NCBI RefSeq assembly: GCF_902141855.1
Contig: NZ_CABFVH010000003.1
Coordinates: 124,001 to 188,000, forward strand
Origin: Methylobacterium dankookense
GTDB taxonomy: Bacteria > Pseudomonadota > Alphaproteobacteria > Rhizobiales > Beijerinckiaceae
DNA: 64,000 nucleotides
Direction of reading: 5' to 3'
The notes beneath the pieces were generated by a model. It was not told the DNA's origin, ran no database searches, and was given only the letters and a program-made list of their open reading frames with translations. The position numbers were made by a program, and so were the translations under genes. This document shows, in pieces, positions 1 to 8,824 of the stretch (position 1 is the stretch's first letter; every line of letters begins with the position of its first letter).

Positions 1-207
1 GCAGCGTCTCCGCACGGGAGGGGTGAAGCAAGGAGCGAACCGGCCGGGGCGGAAGGCGGCGCGGCCCGAGGGAGTAGATGGGGCGCTCCCGGGCCGGGGC
101 GAATCCCCCCGGCAGGGTCCGGCGGTTGCAGGCGCCGGATCCGCGCGATAAGCCGCCCGCGACCGCGACAGCCTGCCGCGACAGCCCGAAGACGACGGAA
201 CCGCCCG

Positions 208-1446
<1,239 letters not shown>

Positions 1447-1455
1447 GCGGCGCGA

Positions 1456-1484
1456 CCCGGGCGGCGGCGCATCCGCCGCCCGGG
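1456..1484. terminator. Hairpin between convergent genes
   Basis: A perfect 12-bp stem (CCCGGGCGGCGG, five-base loop, then its complement) fills the gap between argG and the convergent hypothetical gene. It has no T-run, so a role as a bidirectional transcription stop is inferred from position and stability only. Confidence 0.55.
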
Positions 1485-1487
1485 CGA

Positions 1488-2063
1488 TCAGGCGTAGTCG
1501 CCCGGCGCGATGTCGGCGTAGCGCAGGAAGATCTGCAGGGCCGGCTGCATGGCGTGGTGCAGGCGGTCCAGGTCGGCCTCGGCGCCGCCGATGCGGCGGT
1601 GCATCGAGGCCTCCAGGTCGGCCTCGCCGTAGGGCGCGGCCGGATCGACCAGCGGCACCATCCGGGCCTCGTCCCACAGCACGGCGAGATGCGGGATCAG
1701 GGCGAGGTGCTCGGGCGCCACGTCGAAGGTGATCTGCTCCGGCGCGGCGCCGGCCTCGTCGCGGAAGACGTCGCCGGTCCGCGCCGGGTCGAGCTTCACC
1801 AGCGGGTTGTGGTAGGTGTAGCGGCCGGGCTTCAGGGCCGCGTGCCGCACGAAGGCGGCGAGCGCGGCGCCCACCGCGCGGTGCTCCTCCTCCGCCCCCT
1901 CGTCGTCGCCGGTGACGTTGGCGATGTCGCCGTCGCGGTCGGTGCTGCCGTAGGGCGCGTCCGGATGGACGATCGGCGCGCCGTGCCCCTCCGGGTTCCA
2001 GGCCACCACGAGGCGCCGGATCAGGGCGATCCGCTCCAGGGTGATCTCGGTGGGCTCGGACAT
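1488..2063 (-). CDS. Hypothetical protein with internal duplication
   Basis: I do not recognise a named family in this 191-residue protein. It is built from two related halves, roughly residues 7-83 and 111-190. Each half has a hydrophobic 'LALI/IALI' helix, then a P-x-x-x-P-x-A-P-Y-G segment (DAPYG in the first, AAPYG in the second), an acidic stretch, and a closing F-[LV]-R-[HY]-A helix followed by a P-G-[RD]-Y turn. There is no signal peptide or membrane segment, and the protein is strongly acidic, so it is probably cytoplasmic. It is convergent with argG and separated from mtgA by a partial repeat. The ATG start has a purine-rich GGAGA upstream. That it is a gene is likely; its function is unknown. 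Confidence 0.75.
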   Translation of the reverse strand: MSEPTEITLERIALIRRLVVAWNPEGHGAPIVHPDAPYGSTDRDGDIANVTGDDEGAEEEHRAVGAALAAFVRHAALKPGRYTYHNPLVKLDPARTGDVFRDEAGAAPEQITFDVAPEHLALIPHLAVLWDEARMVPLVDPAAPYGEADLEASMHRRIGGAEADLDRLHHAMQPALQIFLRYADIAPGDYA

Positions 2064-2100
2064 CGGCGTCTCCTCTCGGGTGCCGCTCCATAGCCGATAT

Positions 2101-2138
2101 TCCGGGTTTCGAAAGGGATCATTCCCTGCCGCAGGGTC
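2101..2138. repeat. Partial family A repeat
   Basis: This short stretch carries the left boundary of the family A element (CCGGGTTTCGAAAGGGATCA) and then breaks off. Fuller copies occur at 3953, 32977 and 47921. It sits between the duplicated-domain protein and mtgA. Confidence 0.5.
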
Positions 2139-2168
2139 CGAGGCGGAGTCTCGGGGAGTGTCCCGGAC

Positions 2169-2891
2169 CTACGGGCGCAGGCAGGCCATCAGGCCCTCGA
2201 CCTGGCCGAGACGGCCCTGGATGCGGCTCGCCATGCGGCGGAGCGCCGGGGTCGGCTTGCCGGCGCTGCGCAGGATCGGGTTCGGCAGGGAGGCCGCGAG
2301 CAGCGCCGATTCCTGGCGCGTCAGGTCGCGCGCATCCTTGCGGAACCAGTGCCGCGCGGCGGCCTGCGCGCCGTAGATCCCGTCGCCCCACTCGGCGACG
2401 TTGAGGTAGATCTCCATGGTCCGCCGCTTGCCCCAGAGCGCGTCCACCAGCACCGAGAGCGGGATCTCGACGGCCTTGCGCAGGTAGGAGGGGCCCGGCC
2501 ACAGGAAGACGTTCTTCACCGTCTGCATGGTGATGGTGGAGGCGCCCCGGCTCGGGCCGTCCTCGTCGTCGATGGCGTCGCGCAGCGCCCCGAGATCGAT
2601 GCCGCTGTGCAGGCAGAAGCGCTGGTCCTCGGAGGTCAGCACCGCCTGGACGAGGCTCGGGCTGATCCGCTCCAGCGGCACCGCCTCGCGCGTCACGGGG
2701 CGCAAGCTCAGCCAGCGCCCGAGCATCAGGGTTGAGGGCGGCGTCACGGCGCTATAGACGAGCGCCAGCGTGAGCGTGAGAACGAGCACGATGCCCGGTG
2801 CGAGCAGGACCAGCCCGACGAGACGGCGCAGCCGGCGCGGGCGCCCCGTCCGCTTCACCGGATGCAGCGGCCGCTCCTGCGCAGTCGTCAC
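2169..2891 (-). CDS. mtgA: Monofunctional peptidoglycan transglycosylase
   Basis: A GT51-family glycosyltransferase that polymerises lipid II into glycan strands on the periplasmic face of the inner membrane, without a transpeptidase domain. The family motifs appear in order: EDQRFCLHSG (catalytic Glu), GASTITMQTVKN, RKAVE and KRRTMEIYLN. One transmembrane anchor lies near the N-terminus after a basic stretch. No ATG start exists; GTG codons at 2891, 2942 and 2972 are possible. I chose the innermost one, giving 240 residues, because the outermost would leave only 6 bases before the divergent prenyl synthase gene and no room for a promoter. The function is secure and the start is uncertain. 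Confidence 0.9.
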   Translation of the reverse strand: MTTAQERPLHPVKRTGRPRRLRRLVGLVLLAPGIVLVLTLTLALVYSAVTPPSTLMLGRWLSLRPVTREAVPLERISPSLVQAVLTSEDQRFCLHSGIDLGALRDAIDDEDGPSRGASTITMQTVKNVFLWPGPSYLRKAVEIPLSVLVDALWGKRRTMEIYLNVAEWGDGIYGAQAAARHWFRKDARDLTRQESALLAASLPNPILRSAGKPTPALRRMASRIQGRLGQVEGLMACLRP

Positions 2892-2978
2892 CCCGGGCGC
2901 CGCGCCTTGCCGCGGCTCCGCTCTGATATCCTCGGGCCGCACAGCGTCGCGTCTCGTTCCTCCCAAGGCCACGTTCCC

Positions 2979-3950
2979 ATGACCTCCTCCCCCTCAACGC
3001 AGGCTAACCCCGGATCGGTCAAGGCGGAGGGGGGCGCGGACGGGTTTTCCCACAGGCTCGCCGGCATCGCCGACACGGTCGAGCGCTTCATGGTCGACCT
3101 GCTCGACGCCACGGTGCGGCCGGGCGAGATCGCGCGGCCCCCGCGCCTGATGGAGGCGATGCGCCACGCCGTGCTCGGCGGCGGCAAGCGCCTGCGCCCC
3201 TTCCTGACCATCGAGACGGCGCGCATGCTGGGCGGCCCCGAGGCCGGGGCGCTGGCGGCGGGCGCGGGCGTCGAGCTCGTGCATTGCTACTCCCTGGTCC
3301 ACGACGACCTGCCGGCCATGGACGACGACGACATGCGCCGCGGCAAGCCCACGGTGCACAAGGCCTATGACGAGGCCACCGCCATCCTGGTCGGCGACGC
3401 CCTGCAGACGCTGGCCTTCGAGGTGACCGCCGACCCGCGCTGGCAGGCGGACCCGGCCGCCCGCGCCGACCTCGTCCTCGGCCTCGCCCGCGCCTCCGGC
3501 CTCGGCGGCATGGTCGGCGGCCAGCTCCTCGACCTCTCGGCGGAAGGCCGCTTCGGCGCGGTCAGCCTCGGCGTGGACGACACCCTGCGCATGCAGGCGA
3601 TGAAGACCGGCGCGATCCTCGCCTTCTCGGTGGAGGCCGGCGCCATCGTCGGCGGGGCCGATCCGGATGCCCGCGCCGCGCTGCTGCGCTACGGCCACGC
3701 CCTGGGCCAGGCCTTCCAGATCGCCGACGACATCCTCGACCGCGAGGCCTCCCCCGAGGCCATGGGCAAGGCCACCGGCAAGGACAAGGATGCCGGCAAG
3801 GCGACGCTGGTCGACCGGCTCGGCCTCGACGGGGCGCGGGCGGAGTGCGACCGGCTCGTCGGCGTCTGCGACGAGGCGGTCTCGCGCTGGGGCGCGGGCG
3901 CCGCGGTGCTGCGCGAGGCCGCCCGCTTCACGGTGGCGCGCAAGGCCTGA
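2979..3950 (+). CDS. ispA: Short-chain polyprenyl (farnesyl/geranylgeranyl) diphosphate synthase
   Basis: An all-trans prenyltransferase condensing isopentenyl diphosphate with an allylic diphosphate, feeding quinone, hopanoid and undecaprenyl pathways. The GGGKRLRP substrate loop is at residues 67-74. The first aspartate-rich motif, DDLPAMDDDD, starts at residue 109, and the second, DDILD, is near residue 245. Length (323 residues) fits the IspA group; product chain length cannot be fixed by eye. The ATG at 2979 is preferred over longer in-frame extensions that would run into the divergent mtgA. A complete family A repeat follows the stop codon. The assignment to the family is secure, the exact product less so. 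Confidence 0.9.
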   Translation: MTSSPSTQANPGSVKAEGGADGFSHRLAGIADTVERFMVDLLDATVRPGEIARPPRLMEAMRHAVLGGGKRLRPFLTIETARMLGGPEAGALAAGAGVELVHCYSLVHDDLPAMDDDDMRRGKPTVHKAYDEATAILVGDALQTLAFEVTADPRWQADPAARADLVLGLARASGLGGMVGGQLLDLSAEGRFGAVSLGVDDTLRMQAMKTGAILAFSVEAGAIVGGADPDARAALLRYGHALGQAFQIADDILDREASPEAMGKATGKDKDAGKATLVDRLGLDGARAECDRLVGVCDEAVSRWGAGAAVLREAARFTVARKA

Positions 3951-3952
3951 TC

Positions 3953-4062
3953 GGGGTTTCGTGAGGGCGAGCCCTTTCGCGGGTCCGGGCAGAGCCCGGG
4001 CCTAGGCCCGGGCTCTGCCCCGGCACCCCGCCAAAGGGACGCATCCCCTTGGGATCACGGAT
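3953..4062. repeat. Family A intergenic repeat, complete copy
   Basis: A roughly 110-bp element built from nested palindromes: an outer pair reading TTTCG...GCGGGTCC and CCCGCCAAAGGGA, and an inner near-perfect palindrome GGGCAGAGCCCGGGCC facing its complement. The same layout recurs at 32977 and 47921. It separates the prenyl synthase from the hybrid kinase. No coding frame crosses it. Confidence 0.7.
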
Positions 4063-4149
4063 CTATCGCCACCATCCAGGGTTGCGGTCTATGAGAGGTT
4101 GCTCGCGGTCGAGCTGCCTCTCCGAACTGGGCCCTCCACGACATCGGCG

Positions 4150-6360
4150 ATGCCATCCGAACAGACGCGTTTCCTCGATGCCGGCAGTGCGATGGGCGAG
4201 GCCATCCGGCGCCACGACTGGCATGGATCCCCGCTCGGCCCCGTGGAGGCCTGGCCCGACGCGCTGAAGACCACCGTCGCGCTGATGCTCGGCTCGCGCT
4301 TCCCCCAGGCCATCGCCTGGGGGCCCGAGCTGATCACCCTCCACAACGACGCCTTCCTCCCCATCCTCGGCAACAAGCCCTCCGCGCTCGGGCGGCCGTT
4401 CAGCGCGGTCTGGGCCGAGACCTGGGACGAGATCGAGCCCATCGCCGAGGCGGCCTTCGCGGGCCGGGCGACCTTCGTCGAGGACTTCCCGCTCGTGGTG
4501 GAGCGCGGCGGCAGCCCGGAACAGGTCTACTTCACCTTCTGCTATAGCCCGATCCGCGACCAGACCGGCCGGGTGCTCGGCATCCTCGACACCGTGGCCG
4601 AGACCACGGCCACCGTCGTCGCCAACCAGCGCCTCGCCTTCCTCGACGGGCTCGGCCGCGCCGTCGCGGGCGCCCGGGACGCCGACGCGATCCTCGCCAC
4701 CACCACGCGGATGGTGGCCGAGTATCTCCAGCTCTCGAACTGCGCCTATGCCGACATGGACGCGGATGCCGACGGCTTCACCATCCGCGGGGACTGGCCG
4801 CGCAAGGGGGCGCCGAGCATCGTCGGCCGCTACAGCCTCGCCGATTTCGGGCGGCTCGCCGTCGACCGGCTGAGCGCGGGCGAGCCGCTCGTCGTCAACG
4901 ACAACCTGCGCGAGCTGGCGCCCGAGGAGGCGGCGACCTTCCAGGCCATCGGCATCGCCGCCACGATCTGCATGCCCCTCGTCAAGGACGGGCGCCTGAC
5001 CGCGCTGATGGCGATCCACGACCGGCTGCCGCGCACGTGGTCGGAGAGCGACCTCGCGCTGATCCGCGAGGTGACGGAGCGCTCCTGGGCGCATATCGAG
5101 CGGGTGCGCGCGGATGCGGCGATGCGGGAGGCCGCCGCCGCGCTGGCCACCCTCAACGCGACCCTTGAGGAGCGGGTGGAAGAGCGCTCGGACCGCCTCG
5201 CCGAGGCCGAGGCGGCCTTACGCCAGTCGCAGAAGATGGAGGCGGTGGGCCAGCTCACGGGCGGGGTGGCGCACGACTTCAACAACCTGCTGACCATCAT
5301 CCGCTCCTCGGTGGACTTCCTGCGCCGGCCCGATCTGCCGGAGGAGCGCCGCCGCCGCTACATGGACGCGGTCTCCGACACGGTGGACCGCGCCGCCAAG
5401 CTCACCAGCCAGCTCCTCGCCTTCGCCCGGCGCCAGACCCTGAAGCCCGAGGTCTTCGACGTGGGCCGGCGGCTCTCCGGGGTGGCCGACATGATCGACA
5501 CCGTCACCGGCGCGCGCATCCGGGTGGTGACCGAGCGGCCGGATAGGGCCTGCTTCGTGCGGGCCGATCTCAGCCAGTTCGAGACCGCGCTCGTGAATAT
5601 GGCGGTGAACGCCCGCGACGCCATGGCGGGCGAGGGCACGCTGACGCTCCGCCTCACCTGCGGCTGTCCGCTGCCGCCGATCCGCGGGCATGGCGGCTCG
5701 CCGCTGCCCTTCGCCGCGGTGTCGCTGTCCGATACCGGCAGCGGCATGGAGGCGGGCCTGCTCGGGCGGATCTTCGAGCCGTTCTTCACGACGAAGGAGG
5801 TCGGCCGCGGCACCGGGCTCGGGCTCAGCCAGGTCTTCGGCTTCGCCAAGCAATCGGGCGGCGACATCGACGTGGTGAGCACGGTCGGCGGGGGCACGAC
5901 CTTCACCCTCTACCTGCCCGAGGCCGAGCCGGACGGCGACATCCGGCCCGCGGAGCAGGAGGCGGTCCCCGCGCCGGCGGCGGGCGGCGGCCACGTCCTC
6001 GTGGTCGAGGACAACCTGGAGGTCGGCCGCTTCGCGACGCAGATCCTGCGGGATCTCGGCTACGAGACCACCTGGGCCGTGACCGCGGAGGAGGCCCTCG
6101 ACAAGCTCGGGCCGGACGCGGCCGGGTTCGACGCCGTCTTCTCCGACGTGGTCATGCCCGGCATGGGCGGCATCGCCCTGGCCCGGGCGCTGCGGCGGAA
6201 GATCCCGCACCTGCCGGTGCTGCTCGCCTCGGGCTACAGCCACGTGCTCGCCCAGGACGACGCCCACGGATTCGAGCTCCTGAGCAAGCCCTACTCGGCC
6301 GAGCAGGTCGGCCGCGTCCTGCGCCGCGTCATGGCGCGCGCGGCGCGGGAGCGGGGCTGA
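4150..6360 (+). CDS. Hybrid histidine kinase (PAS-GAF-HisKA-HATPase-REC)
   Basis: A soluble sensor kinase of 736 residues. It has a PAS-like region (about 20-155), a GAF domain (about 160-320), a short coiled coil and then a HisKA domain with the phosphorylated His in GGVAHDFNNLL near residue 374. The ATPase domain carries NARDAM (N box), DTGSGM (G1) and GRGTGLGLSQ (G2). A C-terminal receiver has its phospho-acceptor Asp in SDVVMPGMGG and its conserved Lys in LLSKPYS. No transmembrane segment is seen, so it probably senses an internal signal. No partner regulator is adjacent; it ends just before a perfect palindrome. I chose ATG 4150 because upstream in-frame codons show no similarity to the family. 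Confidence 0.92.
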   Translation: MPSEQTRFLDAGSAMGEAIRRHDWHGSPLGPVEAWPDALKTTVALMLGSRFPQAIAWGPELITLHNDAFLPILGNKPSALGRPFSAVWAETWDEIEPIAEAAFAGRATFVEDFPLVVERGGSPEQVYFTFCYSPIRDQTGRVLGILDTVAETTATVVANQRLAFLDGLGRAVAGARDADAILATTTRMVAEYLQLSNCAYADMDADADGFTIRGDWPRKGAPSIVGRYSLADFGRLAVDRLSAGEPLVVNDNLRELAPEEAATFQAIGIAATICMPLVKDGRLTALMAIHDRLPRTWSESDLALIREVTERSWAHIERVRADAAMREAAAALATLNATLEERVEERSDRLAEAEAALRQSQKMEAVGQLTGGVAHDFNNLLTIIRSSVDFLRRPDLPEERRRRYMDAVSDTVDRAAKLTSQLLAFARRQTLKPEVFDVGRRLSGVADMIDTVTGARIRVVTERPDRACFVRADLSQFETALVNMAVNARDAMAGEGTLTLRLTCGCPLPPIRGHGGSPLPFAAVSLSDTGSGMEAGLLGRIFEPFFTTKEVGRGTGLGLSQVFGFAKQSGGDIDVVSTVGGGTTFTLYLPEAEPDGDIRPAEQEAVPAPAAGGGHVLVVEDNLEVGRFATQILRDLGYETTWAVTAEEALDKLGPDAAGFDAVFSDVVMPGMGGIALARALRRKIPHLPVLLASGYSHVLAQDDAHGFELLSKPYSAEQVGRVLRRVMARAARERG

Positions 6361-6440
6361 GGGCGCTGGATCCGGGACGGTTGCCCCCGAAGGCGTCGGG
6401 AGCGAGGAAACCGGCTTCAGAACGCACGCAGGACCCGCGG

Positions 6441-6474
6441 CAGGCCCCCTCTCCCGTTCGGGAGAGGGGGCCTG
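6441..6474. repeat. Perfect palindrome, family B core
   Basis: A 16-bp perfect stem with a two-base TT loop, centred on CTCCCGTTCGGGAG. It lies 80 bases past the hybrid kinase stop. The core is shared with the family B elements at 37596, 44521 and 61917. It could act as a transcription stop, although no T-run follows. Confidence 0.65.
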
Positions 6475-6592
6475 CGCCTTCTCCGGCATCGCCGCGGGCC
6501 GCTCCCCACCCATTGTCCTGAAGAGGCGCCTTCCCCGCCCCCTTGCGGGGAGGAGAGCGGGCCCATTCTATGACAATAAGCTTGAAAGACGA

Positions 6593-6607
6593 GAACAAAA
6601 CACGTAC
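6593..6607. promoter_or_regulatory. LexA-like direct repeat (GAAC-N7-GTAC)
   Basis: Alphaproteobacterial LexA binds the direct repeat GAAC-N7-GAAC. This site reads GAAC-AAAACAC-GTAC, one mismatch from that pattern, in a locally AT-rich patch with no obvious gene on either side. A similar one-mismatch site occurs at 61334. The match could be chance. Confidence 0.25.
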
Positions 6608-6999
6608 GCAGCTGCCCACGCGCTGTCCCGCAGCGCGACGGGTCCTGCAACCCGGCGCGCCGTGAGCAGGGAGCCCGAGCCGGATGACCGCCGGCAAGGA
6701 CCAGGACAGCGCGGCGGTTCCCGCGTCGCCGGCCGGTCAGCCGGTGCCCCGGGCGCCTCTGCGCGACACAGGGCCGTTCTCGGCGCCAGCCCGGACGAAC
6801 ACGGGACAGCGCCGACAGTCCGGCCTGCAGGTCGAGGAACCGATGCCGGGCCCAATACGAGGCCGGGTGCAGGACACGTTACGTCTGCCGAGGACGAGGC
6901 TGGGATGGGGGACGCCCTGCTTTGGCGGGACCAACCCCGATACCAGGCCATCCGAGGTCGGGGTCGATGCAGGCGGGTATCCAAGAAACCGCGACGCTC

Positions 7000-7152
7000 A
7001 AATCGGATGAGACTGGGCCGGACGCCTCTCTCATCCGCGGGACGCCGGGGAGCCGGTGTTTGCGCATACCGTTCAGGGTTCCGCGGCGTCCCGCGTCTCC
7101 CTCTCCGGCCAAGCCTCCGGCATCACCAGACGCGCGGAGCCGAAGGCGCGTG
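7000..7152. repeat. Family D intergenic repeat
   Basis: About 150 bases that begin AAATCGGATGA and contain TCATCCGCGGGACGCCGGGG followed by CGGCGTCCCGCG, which pair as an inverted repeat. It ends with a GCGCGGAGCCGAAGGCGCGTG-like tail. A second copy with the same order of blocks lies at 61704. It abuts the 3' end of dksA. Confidence 0.6.
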
Positions 7153-7157
7153 GGCGC

Positions 7158-7577
7158 TCAGTCGTCGCGGTAGACCCGCTCGCGGCGCTCGTGGCGCTCC
7201 TGAGCCTCGAGCGACAGGGTGGCGATGGGACGGGCGTCGAGGCGCTTGAGGGAGATCGGCTCGCCGGTCTCCTCGCAATAGCCGTAGGAGCCGTCCTCGA
7301 GGCGGGCCAGGGCCGCGTCGATCTTGCCGGTAAGCTTGCGCTGGCGGTCGCGGGCGCGCAGCTCGATCGCCCGGTCGGTCTCCGAGGAGGCCCGGTCGGC
7401 GATGTCGGGATGGTTCTCGTTCTCGCTCTGCAAGGCGACGAGCGTGTCCTGGGCCTCGCGGAGAATGTCGTTCTTCCAGCTCAAGAGCTTGCGCCGGAAG
7501 TACTCCCGCTGCCTTTCATTCATGAAGGGCTCGACGTCGGAAGGCGCGTAACCTTCCTCCAGCGTTACCTTCGCCAT
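7158..7577 (-). CDS. dksA: RNA polymerase-binding transcription factor DksA
   Basis: DksA enters the secondary channel of RNA polymerase and, with ppGpp, reshapes transcription at promoters such as those of rRNA genes. The coiled-coil tip has Asp58, Asp61, Arg62 and Ala63, matching the DxxDRA tip needed for activity. Length is 139 residues. The zinc-finger positions keep only one cysteine (Cys101); the other three are Thr104, Ser122 and Ala125. One-cysteine forms are typical of alphaproteobacterial DksA, so this is not a sign of decay. The gene appears monocistronic. Identification is secure. Confidence 0.93.
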   Translation of the reverse strand: MAKVTLEEGYAPSDVEPFMNERQREYFRRKLLSWKNDILREAQDTLVALQSENENHPDIADRASSETDRAIELRARDRQRKLTGKIDAALARLEDGSYGYCEETGEPISLKRLDARPIATLSLEAQERHERRERVYRDD

Positions 7578-7797
7578 GTGTCGCCCTCACACTCGCGTCT
7601 GTGCCTGCTGACGGCCATGAACCCGTGCCGTATAGTCGAGGCGCCGTCTTGCCACAACGGAGACGAACGCAAGGTTCGGACCCGAGGCAACACGACGCGC
7701 ACGGATGCGGCATCCCGGTCACGGTCGGATACGGAATCCCGAGGCCGGACGGCTGTGACTTCCCGGCCACGGGATCCCGCGGAATCGCGAACCCGAC

Positions 7798-8820
7798 TCA
7801 TGGGGCCTGCTCCGTCGGGGCCCGCAGCCGGGCGATCGCCGCGGCGATGTCCTCCGAGACCCGCCGCGCCAGCGGGTGCCGGTAATGGCTCCCGTCGAAG
7901 AACAGGTCCGGATCCCGCGCCTCGGGCCTGTCCCGGCGCCAGTCGAGGAGCGCGCTGCGCGGATGGCTCGCCAGCGCCTCGCCGATCGCGGCCTTGCAGG
8001 CGGCCTCCGCCGCCGCGCGCGGGGTGCCCGGGCGGGGCAGCGCGGCGTGGGCGACCGGGGGCAGCACGGCGACAACCGGCGTTTGCGCCGGCACCGCGCG
8101 CAGCGCCGCTCGCAAGGCGTCGGCCGCCGGGAACGGCCCGGCCCGGCCGCGCTCCGGCCCGTCCGGCACCGGCTTGTCGCGATAGGGCGCCCGATGCGCC
8201 TCCTCACCGAAGCCGAGCCGGAGATAGTCCGGCTCGTAATCCCACCAGCCGTCGGCCCGGGCGAGCGGCCGGCGCTTGCGCGTCAGCCAGCCGATCCGCT
8301 CGATCACCTCCTGCGCCACGGCGTAGCGCATCAGCCCGCGCAGGTAGCCTGGCAGGTCGGACGCGAAGAGCCAGAACGGGAAGGGCTTGTCGTTGCGGAA
8401 GGCCGGGTCGTCGCCGCACCAGAAATCGTCCGGCGCCAGCACGATCGCCTGCGGATGCGGGTGATGGCGCAGGAACCAGTCGAGGACGACGAATTGCTCG
8501 CCGGGCCCGGTGGCGGGAATCGCGAGCTGCACGAAGGGGATGCCGGTGAGCCCGCTCAACCGCTCCGGCTCGATGAGCTGGATGTGCGAGTTGCCGATGA
8601 TCGCGCCCCGGAAGGCCGGATCGCGCCCGCGGCTCGCCGCGGCGGTGCGCGGTCCCTGCGGCCGGATCCCGACCGTGCCGAGCGGCGAGCGCCCGCTGTC
8701 GTAGGGGTCGAGCGCGAAGGCCAGCGCGAGATAGCCCGCGACGAGGCAGAGCGCGGAGACGAGGAATCCCCGCGCGAAGCCGCCCCAGGCGGCGTCCGGA
8801 CCGGAGGGAGGGGCCGCCAT
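7798..8820 (-). CDS. SGNH-like partner of MBOAT O-acyltransferase
   Basis: A protein of 340 residues with one N-terminal membrane segment and a periplasmic domain resembling the AlgJ/DltD-type SGNH hydrolase partners of MBOAT acyltransferases. Visible motifs are GNSHIQ in the first block, where the family usually has a Ser nucleophile, and DGSHYR near the C-terminus, which supplies the Asp-x-x-His pair. It follows the MBOAT gene by 4 bases. An ATG 39 bases further upstream would instead overlap it by 35. Together they probably O-acylate an exported polysaccharide. The fold is inferred from motifs and context. Confidence 0.7.
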   Translation of the reverse strand: MAAPPSGPDAAWGGFARGFLVSALCLVAGYLALAFALDPYDSGRSPLGTVGIRPQGPRTAAASRGRDPAFRGAIIGNSHIQLIEPERLSGLTGIPFVQLAIPATGPGEQFVVLDWFLRHHPHPQAIVLAPDDFWCGDDPAFRNDKPFPFWLFASDLPGYLRGLMRYAVAQEVIERIGWLTRKRRPLARADGWWDYEPDYLRLGFGEEAHRAPYRDKPVPDGPERGRAGPFPAADALRAALRAVPAQTPVVAVLPPVAHAALPRPGTPRAAAEAACKAAIGEALASHPRSALLDWRRDRPEARDPDLFFDGSHYRHPLARRVSEDIAAAIARLRAPTEQAP

Positions 8821-8824
8821 CGCG

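Larger units (their letters stand above)
6361..6999. other. Repeat-rich non-coding stretch
   Basis: About 640 bases between the hybrid kinase and a family D repeat contain no open frame that resembles a protein on either strand. Long frames here are GC-rich and of low complexity. The stretch holds a perfect 34-bp palindrome near its left end and a LexA-like half-site pair about 130 bases further on. The remainder shows nothing I can name. Confidence 0.5.

Noticed and set aside
6662..7249. 195-residue plus-strand frame in the gene-free block before dksA
   Set aside because: Low-complexity Arg/Gly/Pro composition, runs through a repeat and into the dksA antisense strand.
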